Positions 27,171-35,490 of a DNA stretch of 64,000 bases are shown here, piece after piece. Origin of the DNA: Mycolicibacterium thermoresistibile (GTDB taxonomy: Bacteria > Actinomycetota > Actinomycetes > Mycobacteriales > Mycobacteriaceae); assembly GCF_900187065.1 (NCBI RefSeq), contig NZ_LT906483.1, positions 4,340,001-4,404,000 on the forward strand. Reading direction: 5' to 3'. The notes below the pieces were generated by a model that did not search any database, was not told the DNA's origin, and saw only the letters and a list, made by a program, of their open reading frames with translations. The translations under genes and the position numbers were made by a program. How positions within the stretch are numbered: the first letter of the stretch is position 1; each line of letters starts with the position of its first letter.

Positions 27171-28555
27171 GTCCGGCACCCGCAGGACCGCAGCACCGCG
27201 GCGACCGCGTCGAGCGCGGTGCGGCCCATCGGTCCGGCGTCGTTGGAGATCAGGGTGAAGGTCAGCACCCGCCCGCTGACCCCGGTGACGATGCCGGCCA
27301 GGGCGTTGGTGCCGGTCAGCGACCCGGTCTTGGCGCGCAGCCATCCGGTGGCGGCCCGCCCGGCCGCGGTGTCGTGGTAACGGTAGGACAGGGTGCCGCT
27401 GCCCCCGGCGACCGGCAGCATGTCGACCAGCGGCCGCAGTTCCGCGTGGTCGTCGCCGACCGCGGCGGCCAGCACCGAGTCGATGGTGTCGGCGGTGAGC
27501 CGGTCGTCGACCGACAGTCCGCTGTTGTCGAACAGTTCGGCCTTGTCGATGTCGATGCCGGCGTCGCCCAGGGTGTCGAGCACCGCCTCCACCGCGCCGG
27601 CGAAACTCTGCGGCCGGCCGGTCGCGGCGGCGACCTCCCGGCCGATCGTCTCGGCCATCACGTTGTCGCTGGCGTACATCATCACCCGCAGCCGTTCGAT
27701 CAGCGGCGCGGACTCGACGGCGGCGATCTCGGTGCCGCCCCGGTAGGCCGACGGCAGCACCGTGACCGTGGCGGGGTCGACGTCCAGGGCGGCCGCCAGC
27801 GCCCGGCCGGCGTCCAGGGCCGGGGTGTGGGACCGGCGGGACTCCTCGCTGACCGGTTGGGTGCGGCCGCCGTCGAGCATCACCGGTTCGATCGGGGCGA
27901 CGTCTCCGCCGTCGATGTCCAGCGGGTCCCAGCCGGGCGCGAGGGTGGGGCCGCTGTAGGCGCCGACGTCGACCTGCACCGCGGTCACCTTGATGCCGCT
28001 GCGGCGCACCTGCTGGGCCAGATCACTGATCCGGGCGGCATCGCGGTACCAGGTGTCGCGGCCGGGCGGGGCCGCCGACAGTGTGGGGTCGCCGCCGCCG
28101 CGCAGGATCACCAACCCCGGTGACCTGCGTTGATCGGCGGCCAGCACGGTGGTTTTCACGGTGGCGTCGCGGTCCAGCGTCAACAGGGCGGCCGCGGCGG
28201 TCAGCACCTTGTTGGTGGAGGCCGGCTGCATCGGCCGTCCGGCGTCCTGCGACCACAGTTCGGCACCGGTCACGGCATCGGTGATCCGGCCGGTCAGGAT
28301 GCCCAGGTTCGGGTCGGCCAGCGCGGGGGCCAGCGCCGCGGCCAGGCCGTCCGGGGTCGGTTCGGGCGCCGAGTCGCCGAGCGGACGCACGCCCGGATCC
28401 GCCGTCACCGGAGCCGGCAGCGGTTTGATCGCGGCGTCGCTGGTCGAGGCGCCGCCGGACAGCAGCGCCGCGGCAGCCACCACCGCGGCCACCACGAACA
28501 GGACCGCGACACCGATCAGCACATGGGTGGATCGCCGCCACCGAGTGGGCCGCAT
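27167..28555 (-). CDS. dacB: D-alanyl-D-alanine carboxypeptidase/endopeptidase (PBP4 type)
   Basis: 462 residues. A basic N-terminus and one membrane segment (about 13-34) export the protein. Penicillin-binding motifs are STNK (SxxK) in PASTNKVLTAAAA, SDN in MYASDNVMAE, and KTG in RAKTGSLTG. It should trim peptidoglycan peptides outside the membrane. It matches Rv3627c in its place next to ppa. It is divergent from ppa over 122 bases. Confidence 0.93.
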   Translation of the reverse strand: MRPTRWRRSTHVLIGVAVLFVVAAVVAAAALLSGGASTSDAAIKPLPAPVTADPGVRPLGDSAPEPTPDGLAAALAPALADPNLGILTGRITDAVTGAELWSQDAGRPMQPASTNKVLTAAAALLTLDRDATVKTTVLAADQRRSPGLVILRGGGDPTLSAAPPGRDTWYRDAARISDLAQQVRRSGIKVTAVQVDVGAYSGPTLAPGWDPLDIDGGDVAPIEPVMLDGGRTQPVSEESRRSHTPALDAGRALAAALDVDPATVTVLPSAYRGGTEIAAVESAPLIERLRVMMYASDNVMAETIGREVAAATGRPQSFAGAVEAVLDTLGDAGIDIDKAELFDNSGLSVDDRLTADTIDSVLAAAVGDDHAELRPLVDMLPVAGGSGTLSYRYHDTAAGRAATGWLRAKTGSLTGTNALAGIVTGVSGRVLTFTLISNDAGPMGRTALDAVAAVLRSCGCRT

Positions 28556-28677
28556 ACCCCTCCCTCACGTCGATGCGCCAAGCCACCTCTGTAGAGCAGC
28601 GTATCGCTCGTTTAGTGTTGAGCCCCGTCGTCACCCGACGACCCTTGACTTCAGCACATTCGTAAGGAGCCGAACCG

Positions 28678-29166
28678 GTGCAGTTCGATGTGGTCATCGA
28701 GATCCCGAAGGGTTCACGAAACAAGTACGAGGTGGATCACGAAACCGGGAAGATCAAGCTCGACCGGTACCTGTTCACCCCGATGGCCTATCCGGCCGAC
28801 TACGGATTCATCGAGGACTCCCTCGGCGAGGACGGCGACCCGCTGGACGCGCTGGTTCTGCTGCCCGAGCCGGTGTTTCCCGGGGTGGTCGTGGAGGCCC
28901 GGCCGGTCGCGATGTTCCGGATGACCGATGAGGCCGGCGGCGACGACAAGGTGCTGTGTGTGCCGGCCGGCGATCCGCGCTGGGATCACATCACCGACCT
29001 GGCCGATGTGCCGTCCGCCGAACTGGAGGCGATCAAGCACTTCTTCGTGCACTACAAGGACCTGGAGCCGGGCAAGTACGTCAAGGCCGCCGACTGGGCC
29101 GGCCGCGCCGAGGCCGAGGCCGAGGTGCAGCGGTCGTTCGAGCGGTTCGCGGCCACACAGCACTAG
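28678..29166 (+). CDS. ppa: inorganic pyrophosphatase
   Basis: 162 residues, the usual family-I bacterial size, from a GTG with AAGGAG six bases upstream. Signature: EIPKGSRNKYEVDHETG, the metal site DPLDALVL (preceded by EDGD), and AGDPRWDHITD. Mycobacterial Ppa hydrolyses PPi in the cytoplasm and drives biosynthesis. It corresponds to Rv3628. Confidence 0.97.
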   Translation: MQFDVVIEIPKGSRNKYEVDHETGKIKLDRYLFTPMAYPADYGFIEDSLGEDGDPLDALVLLPEPVFPGVVVEARPVAMFRMTDEAGGDDKVLCVPAGDPRWDHITDLADVPSAELEAIKHFFVHYKDLEPGKYVKAADWAGRAEAEAEVQRSFERFAATQH

Positions 29167-29258
29167 CGGTTCACCGCTGAACGCCGCCAGCGGCCCCCGG
29201 CGCGACACCGGCCGCCTCATCAGGCCGTTTCGGCCGGCCGCTTAGTAGCTTGGTAGCC

Positions 29259-32200
29259 GTGGCGCGCCCTGGAATTCCCGATCAGTACCTGCTGTCGACC
29301 AGCGCCCCGCCGCCCCGCACCCTCATCGACATCCTCTACGACACCGCCGCCCGTTTCCCGGACGCCGCGGCCATCGATGACGGCACGGTGGCGCTGACCT
29401 ACCGCGAGCTGATCGCCGACATCGAGGACAGCGTCGAGTGGCTGGCGGCCCGCGGTATCGGCCGCGGCGACCGGATCGGCATCTGTATGCCGGCCGGCAG
29501 CTACGCGCTCTACGTCGCGATCCTGGCCACCATGGCCGCCGGCGCGGCGTACGTGCCGGTGGACGCCGACGATCCACCCGAATACGTCGATCTCGTGTTC
29601 CGGGAGGCCGCGGTGGTCGCGGTGCTCACCGAGGCCGGCATGGTGCGCGGCCCCGGCACGTCACGTGGCTGGCGCGCCACCCGGCCGCTGGCCCGCGACG
29701 ACGCGTGGGTCAGCTACACCCCGACCGGCTCCGGGACGCTGCAGGGGGTGGCGGTGACGCACCGCAGCGCCGCCGCGTTCGTCGACGCCGAAGCGCAACT
29801 GTTCCCGGCCACCGGGCCGCTCGGGCCCGGCGACCGGGTACTGGCCGGATGGCCGGTGGTGCTGGACGCCTCCTGTGCGGAGATGTGGCTGGCCTGGCGG
29901 CACGGGGCCTGTCTGGTGCCGGCGCCGCCGACGCTCATGCGCAGCCCCGCGGACCTGGGCGCATGGCTGGTGTCCCGCGACATCACCGTGGTGTCCACGG
30001 CGCCGTCGACGGCCGCGCAGTGGCCGCCGGAGGCGTTCGAGTCGGTGCGGTTGCTGCTGCTCGGCGGCGAGGAGTGCCCGCCCGAGCTGGCCGAGCGGCT
30101 GACGACGGCGGGTCCGGAGGTGTGGAACACCTACGGCCTGCCCGAGACCACGGTGGTCGCCTGCGCGGCCCGGCTCTCCCCGCACGGCCCGGTGCGCATC
30201 GGGCTGCCGTTGGCCGGCTGGGATGTGGCCGTCGTCGACGGCGAAGGGGTTCCGGTCGACACCGGCGAGGTCGGCGAGCTGGTCATCGGCGGGGTGGGGT
30301 TGGCCCGCTACACCGACCCGTTCCTCGACGCCGAGAGATTCGCGCCGATGCCGACACTGGGTTGGACGCGGGCGTATCGCAGCGGCGACCTGGTGCGGTT
30401 GGAGCCCGATGGCCTGTATCTGGTCGACCGCACCGGTGATCGGGTCGAGGTGAACGGGCGGCGGGTCGACCTCGGCGCGGTCGACGCCGCGTTGTCGCGG
30501 CTGTCCGGAGTCAGCGGTGGCGCCGCCGCGGTCCGCCCGGGCGCCGCCGGCGCCCCGGTGCTGGTCGGCTACCTCGCCGGCCCGCACCCGGACTTCGACC
30601 TGACGGAGGCGCACGCCGAACTGGCGCAGAAACTGCCGGCGGCGCTGCTGCCGTCGCGGCTGGTGTTGCTCGACCAGCTGCCCACCGGCAGGCGCGGCGT
30701 CGTCGATCGGGCGGCGTTGCCGTGGCCGGTGGACGGCCCGGCCGGCGACACGCCCGAACTGGACGGCACCGCGGGCTGGCTGGCCGGGGTGTGGCGGGAG
30801 GTGCTCGGCGCGCCCGTGCACGGCCCGGATGCCGATTTCTTCGCACTCGGCGGCGGGTCGCTGTCGGCCGCGCGGCTCGTGGCTTCGCTGCGGCGGCGCT
30901 ATCCGCAGGTCACCGTCGCTGACGTGTACGACCATCCACGGCTCGGGGCGCTGGCCGCGTACCTCGACGGCCTGCAGACGCCGGGCCGACCCCCGGAGCG
31001 GACGGTGCGACCCACCCCGCGGTTGACGCAGACCGCGCAACTGCTGGCGGCGCTGCCGCTGGCGGTGTGGACCGGGCTGCCGTGGCTGGTGTGGCTGGCG
31101 TTGGCCAACAACGTCGCCGCCGCCTGGCAGCTGGTGGACTGGACGGTGCCGCTGAACTGGTGGTGGATCGTCGCGGGCCTGGTGTTCGTGGTGTCCCCGC
31201 CGGGCCGGATGGGCGTCGCCGCCCTGGCCGCGCGGACGCTGCTGTCCGGTCTGGAACCGGGCAGCTACCGCCGCGGCGGTGCGGTGCAGCTGCGGGTGTG
31301 GCTGGCCGAGCGGCTGTCCGCGACGAGCGGCGCCCAGCATCTGGTCGGCACGCCGTGGCTGGTGTTCTACGCCCGCGCGCTGGGCAACAGGATCGGCAAG
31401 GGGGTTGATCTGCACTCGGCTCCCCCGGTGACCGGGATGTTGACGCTCGGGCACCGCTGCGCGGTGGAACCGGGGGTCGACCTGTGCGGGTACTGGGTCG
31501 ACGGTGACGCCTTCCATGTCGGCCCGATCCGGATCGGCGACGACACCGTGGTCGGCGCCCGCTCCACGGTGCTGCCCGGCGCCGTCATCGGCGACAACGT
31601 CCGGATCGCCGCCGGCTCCGCGGTGCTCGGCAGCGTCGGCGACAACCAGTTCTGGCGGGGGTCGCCGGCCCGCAAGGCCGGCGCCGTCGGCCGGTCCTGG
31701 CCGGAGCAGCGGCCGGCGCGCAGCCCACTGTGGGCCGTGGTGTTGGCGCTGTCCGGCCTGCTGGCCGCCGCGTTGCCGCTGACCGGGGCCGTGGCGGCGC
31801 TTGCGGTGCTGGGTTGGGCGGTGCGCGACACCGCCTCCCTGGAGGCGGCGCTGGTCCCGGCGCTGATCTGGCTTCCGGCCGCCGCGGCGGCGGCGCTGGG
31901 CGCCTATGCGCTGGTGACGGTGCTCGGGGTGCGGCTGCTGGCGGTGGGTTTGCGGGAGGGCCACCACCCGGTGCGCAGCCGGGTGGGCTGGCAGCTGTGG
32001 GCCACCGATCGGCTGATGGATGCCGCCCGCCGCTACCTGGTCGTCGTCTACGACGGTCTGCTCACCGCCGCCTGGCTGCGGGTGCTGGGCGCGAAGATCG
32101 GCCGCGGCGCGGAGATCTCGGCGGTGCGGCTCATCCCGAAGTTCACCGAGGTGGGCGACGGTGCGGTGCTGGCCGAGGACGCGACGGTCGGCTGCTTCCG

Positions 32201-33155
32201 GCTCGGCGGCGGCTGGATGCACGCCGCCCGGACCACCGTCGGCCGGCGTGGGGTGCTCGGAATCTCCGGTGTCGCCGAACCCGGCCACCGGGTGCCCGAC
32301 GACGCGGTGATCGCGGCGCTGTCGGTCACCCCGCCGCACGCCGGGGCGGGGTCGTCCTGGTTGGGCAGTCCGCCGGCACGGTGGCGTCGCCGGCCCGCCG
32401 GGCATGCGGTGCACGATTCCGCGGCGCCGGCGCGGCGCACAGTGTCGCGCGGGCTGTGGGAGAGCTGCCGGCTGATCCCGGTGCTGCTGACCGTCGGCCT
32501 CGGTGCCGCGGTGTCGGCGGTGGCGCAGGCGGTGGTGCTGCGCTTCGGTTACGGGTGGGCGGTGCTGGGGGCCGGCGGCGCGGTGCTGGCCGCGGGTGCG
32601 CTGGCCGCGGTGTTGACGGTGCTCGCCAAATGGGTTGTGCTGGGCCGGATCCGGGCCGGCGAGTATCCGTGGTCGTCGGTGGTGTGGCGCACCGGTGTGT
32701 TCACCACGTTCGTGGAGACGGTGGCCGCACCGTGGTTCGCCCGGGCCGCGACCGGCACCCCGGCGCTCACCCTGTGGTGGCGGGCACTGGGCGCCCGCAT
32801 CGGCCGCGGGGTGTGGTCTGAACCGTATCGGGTGACTCACCCCGATCTGGTGACGCTGGAGCGCGCCGCCGCCGTCAACCGTGGCTGCGTATTGTCGACG
32901 CAGACCGCGCACGGCTCCACCGTCCAGCTGGATTCCGTTGTGCTGGAGGAGGGTTCGACACTCGGACCGAACACGGTGGCACTGCCGGCGGCGCGGGTGG
33001 GCGCCGGCGCGACGGTCGGCCCGGGGTCATTGGTGCTGCGCGGCGACGAGGTGCCCGCACACACCCGCTGGCTGGGCAATCCGATCGCGCCGTGGCCGTC
33101 CGTGCGGCGTCGCGACGCCTCGGCCGCGAAACCGGTCAGGGAACCGGCGGCGTGA
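29259..33155 (+). CDS. Pls/PosA-type NRPS-like membrane protein
   Basis: 1298 residues from a GTG at 29259 (a TTG nine bases upstream is an alternative). Order of domains: an AMP-binding adenylation domain (about 1-500), a carrier domain with the phosphopantetheine serine in ALGGGSLSAARL (about 525-575), then alternating membrane helices and three left-handed beta-helix segments (starting near GNRIGKGVDL, GAKIGRGAEI and GARIGRGVWS). This is the architecture of epsilon-poly-lysine synthetase-like Pls/PosA proteins. The A3 loop (PTGSGTLQGV) and A10 region (PTGRRGVVDR) lack the expected lysines, so amino-acid activation may be altered or lost. It heads the surface cassette. Confidence 0.85.
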   Translation: MARPGIPDQYLLSTSAPPPRTLIDILYDTAARFPDAAAIDDGTVALTYRELIADIEDSVEWLAARGIGRGDRIGICMPAGSYALYVAILATMAAGAAYVPVDADDPPEYVDLVFREAAVVAVLTEAGMVRGPGTSRGWRATRPLARDDAWVSYTPTGSGTLQGVAVTHRSAAAFVDAEAQLFPATGPLGPGDRVLAGWPVVLDASCAEMWLAWRHGACLVPAPPTLMRSPADLGAWLVSRDITVVSTAPSTAAQWPPEAFESVRLLLLGGEECPPELAERLTTAGPEVWNTYGLPETTVVACAARLSPHGPVRIGLPLAGWDVAVVDGEGVPVDTGEVGELVIGGVGLARYTDPFLDAERFAPMPTLGWTRAYRSGDLVRLEPDGLYLVDRTGDRVEVNGRRVDLGAVDAALSRLSGVSGGAAAVRPGAAGAPVLVGYLAGPHPDFDLTEAHAELAQKLPAALLPSRLVLLDQLPTGRRGVVDRAALPWPVDGPAGDTPELDGTAGWLAGVWREVLGAPVHGPDADFFALGGGSLSAARLVASLRRRYPQVTVADVYDHPRLGALAAYLDGLQTPGRPPERTVRPTPRLTQTAQLLAALPLAVWTGLPWLVWLALANNVAAAWQLVDWTVPLNWWWIVAGLVFVVSPPGRMGVAALAARTLLSGLEPGSYRRGGAVQLRVWLAERLSATSGAQHLVGTPWLVFYARALGNRIGKGVDLHSAPPVTGMLTLGHRCAVEPGVDLCGYWVDGDAFHVGPIRIGDDTVVGARSTVLPGAVIGDNVRIAAGSAVLGSVGDNQFWRGSPARKAGAVGRSWPEQRPARSPLWAVVLALSGLLAAALPLTGAVAALAVLGWAVRDTASLEAALVPALIWLPAAAAAALGAYALVTVLGVRLLAVGLREGHHPVRSRVGWQLWATDRLMDAARRYLVVVYDGLLTAAWLRVLGAKIGRGAEISAVRLIPKFTEVGDGAVLAEDATVGCFRLGGGWMHAARTTVGRRGVLGISGVAEPGHRVPDDAVIAALSVTPPHAGAGSSWLGSPPARWRRRPAGHAVHDSAAPARRTVSRGLWESCRLIPVLLTVGLGAAVSAVAQAVVLRFGYGWAVLGAGGAVLAAGALAAVLTVLAKWVVLGRIRAGEYPWSSVVWRTGVFTTFVETVAAPWFARAATGTPALTLWWRALGARIGRGVWSEPYRVTHPDLVTLERAAAVNRGCVLSTQTAHGSTVQLDSVVLEEGSTLGPNTVALPAARVGAGATVGPGSLVLRGDEVPAHTRWLGNPIAPWPSVRRRDASAAKPVREPAA

Positions 33156-33213
33156 CCGCCCGCCACCGAGTCTTGGGCGCGGCGCCGTTCGCGCCGGCGG
33201 CGGTGTCGCCACT

Positions 33214-34494
33214 GTGACCGACGCGACCCCGGCGACCGGTGCGATCACGCGGGCCAGCGTGATGCGGGTCGGTGTGGCCACCGCCCTGTCCGCGCTGTGC
33301 GGATACGCGGTGATGTACCTGGCGGCCCGCGATCTGGCGCCGGAGGGCTTCTCGGTGTTCAGCGTGTTCTGGGGTGCGTTCGGGTTGGTCACGGGCGCGG
33401 CCAACGGCCTGTTGCAGGAGGCCACCCGGGAGGTGCGGTCGGTGCGGCACACCCCCGACCCCGCGGTCCGGCGCACCCGACCGATGCTGATCGCCACGCT
33501 GGTGGCGGGGCTGGCCGCGGCCGCGATCGTCGGCACCGCGCCGGTGTGGGCCGGTCACGTGTTCGCCGAGGCCCGCCCGCTCAGCGTGCTGCTGCTGGCG
33601 GCCGGGGTGGCGGGGTTCTGCCTGCACGCCACCTTGCTGGGCATGTTGGCCGGGGTGAACCGGTGGACGCAGTACGGCTCGCTCATGGTCACCGACGCGG
33701 CCATCCGGGTGGTGGTCGCGGCCGCGACGTTCGCGGTCGGCTGGGGCCTGGTCGGGTTTCTGTGGGCGACGGTCGCCGGGGCGGTGGCCTGGCTGCTGAT
33801 GCTGCTGGTCTCCCCGTCGGCCCGGCAGGCCGCCCGGGTGCGCACGGCAGGGGGCACGGTGGCGTTCCTGCGCGGCGCATCGCATTCCATCGCCGCCGCC
33901 GGGGCCAGCGCGGTGCTGGTGACCGGGTTCCCGGTGCTGCTGAAGGCGACCTACGGGGATCTGGGCGCGGCGGGCGGTGTGGTGATCCTGGCGGTGATGC
34001 TGACCCGGGCGCCGTTGTTGATTCCGTTGACCGCGATGCAGGGCAATCTGATCGCCCATTTCGTCGACGAGCGTGCGCGACGGCTGCGCGCTCTGGTGGC
34101 CCCGGTCGGGGTGGTGGTCACGGTCGGGGCGGTCGGGGTGGTGGGGGCCGGCCTGGTCGGGCCGTGGCTGCTGCGGGTGGCGTTCGGCCCCGACTATGTG
34201 GCCGACGGCTCGGTGCTGGCCTGGTTGACCGCGGCGGCCACCTCGATCGCGGTGTTGACGGTGACCGGCGCGGCCACCGTCGCGGCTGCCCTGCACCGGG
34301 CGTACGCGGTCGGCTGGGTCAGCGCCACCGTCGCCTCGACGTTGTTGCTGTTGGTGCCGTCGGCTCTGGAGACCCGCGCCGTGGTGGCGTTGCTGTGCGG
34401 TCCGTTGGTGGGGATCGGGGTGCACCTGCTCGCACTGCTCGGGCACGGGCCTGATCGACGGGCCGGGACGGCGGCTAATACCCTGCCCACATGA
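33214..34494 (+). CDS. flippase-like polytopic membrane protein (Rv3630-like)
   Basis: 426 residues from a GTG 58 bases after the Pls-like gene. About 12 hydrophobic segments with few charged loops, in the pattern of Wzx/MATE-type polysaccharide exporters (an early YLAARDLAPEGFSVFSVFW segment is typical). It likely moves a lipid-linked sugar or glycan across the membrane. The stop overlaps galE as ATGA. The matching position in M. tuberculosis, Rv3630, is also an integral membrane protein before GalE1. The lipid substrate is unknown. Confidence 0.75.
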   Translation: MTDATPATGAITRASVMRVGVATALSALCGYAVMYLAARDLAPEGFSVFSVFWGAFGLVTGAANGLLQEATREVRSVRHTPDPAVRRTRPMLIATLVAGLAAAAIVGTAPVWAGHVFAEARPLSVLLLAAGVAGFCLHATLLGMLAGVNRWTQYGSLMVTDAAIRVVVAAATFAVGWGLVGFLWATVAGAVAWLLMLLVSPSARQAARVRTAGGTVAFLRGASHSIAAAGASAVLVTGFPVLLKATYGDLGAAGGVVILAVMLTRAPLLIPLTAMQGNLIAHFVDERARRLRALVAPVGVVVTVGAVGVVGAGLVGPWLLRVAFGPDYVADGSVLAWLTAAATSIAVLTVTGAATVAAALHRAYAVGWVSATVASTLLLLVPSALETRAVVALLCGPLVGIGVHLLALLGHGPDRRAGTAANTLPT

Positions 34495-35468
34495 CTTGGC
34501 TGGTGACCGGTGGCGCGGGCTACATCGGATCGCATGTGGTGCGTGCGTTGCTCGAGGCCGACCTGCCGGTCGTGGTGATCGACGACCTGTCGACCGGGCT
34601 GGAGAAGTTCGTCCCGTCGGAGGTGCCGCTGGTGCGCGGCACCCTGCTCGACGCGGACCTGGTGGCCCGGGCGTTGCGGGAGCACCGGGTGTCCGGGGTC
34701 ATCCACATCGCCGGGTTCAAGTACGCCGGGGTGTCGGTGCAGCAGCCGCTGCACACCTATGAGCAGAACGTGTCGGCGATGGTGACGCTGCTCAAGGCGA
34801 TGCAGGACACCGGGGTGGACATGATGGTGTTCTCGTCCAGTGCCGCCACCTTCGGCACCCCGGACGTCGACCTGGTCACCGAGACCACCCCCACCCGGCC
34901 AGAGTCCCCTTACGGGGAGAGCAAACTCATCGGGGAATGGCTGTTGGCCGACGTGGGCCGGGCGACCGGGCTGCGGCACACCAGCCTGCGCTATTTCAAC
35001 GTGGTGGGGTCGGGGTCGCCGGAGTTGTTCGACGTCAGCCCGCACAACCTGTTCCCGCTGGTGTTCGACATGCTGTATCGCGGTGAGACGCCGCGCATCA
35101 ACGGCGACGACTACCCCACCCCGGACGGCACCTGTGTGCGCGACTACATCCACGTCGCGGATCTGGCGCTGGCGCATGTGGCGGCGGCGCGGCGGCTGCA
35201 GGCCGGGGAACCGGTGGAGCCGGTGTACAACCTGGGCAGCGGGTCGGGCACGTCGGTGCGCGAGATCATGACCGCGATCCGCAAGGTGACCGGCGTGGAT
35301 TTCGTGCCGGAGATCGCGCCGCGCAGGCCCGGTGACCCGGCCCGCATCGTCGCGTCGGGGGAGCTGGCGGCCCGGGATCTGGGCTGGCGGATGCGCCACA
35401 CACTGGAGGACATGGTCAAGTCCGCGTGGGAGGCGCGGCAGCGAGCCGGAGACGCCTATCCGCGGTAA
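34491..35468 (+). CDS. galE: UDP-glucose 4-epimerase
   Basis: 325 residues. Extended-SDR features: NAD-binding GGAGYIGSH at the N-terminus, catalytic Ser/Ser in FSSSAATFG, and YxxxK in SPYGESK. GalE-specific motifs are RYFNVVG, the PHNLFPLV stretch and GTCVRDYIHV. It interconverts UDP-glucose and UDP-galactose, the galactose source for arabinogalactan. It corresponds to GalE1 (Rv3634c) but here reads with the flippase and the GT-C gene, and starts inside the flippase stop. Confidence 0.95.
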   Translation: MTWLVTGGAGYIGSHVVRALLEADLPVVVIDDLSTGLEKFVPSEVPLVRGTLLDADLVARALREHRVSGVIHIAGFKYAGVSVQQPLHTYEQNVSAMVTLLKAMQDTGVDMMVFSSSAATFGTPDVDLVTETTPTRPESPYGESKLIGEWLLADVGRATGLRHTSLRYFNVVGSGSPELFDVSPHNLFPLVFDMLYRGETPRINGDDYPTPDGTCVRDYIHVADLALAHVAAARRLQAGEPVEPVYNLGSGSGTSVREIMTAIRKVTGVDFVPEIAPRRPGDPARIVASGELAARDLGWRMRHTLEDMVKSAWEARQRAGDAYPR

Positions 35469-35490
35469 CGCCCTGCCGGGGTCGTCCTGG

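Noticed and set aside
29165..29178. Hairpin just after ppa
   Set aside because: Only a 5-bp stem with a 4-base loop and no T-tract; too weak to call a terminator.
29661..32912. 1083-codon minus-strand open frame opposite the Pls-like gene
   Set aside because: Composition is Arg/Gln/His/Pro-rich shadow; the plus-strand frame carries clear domains.
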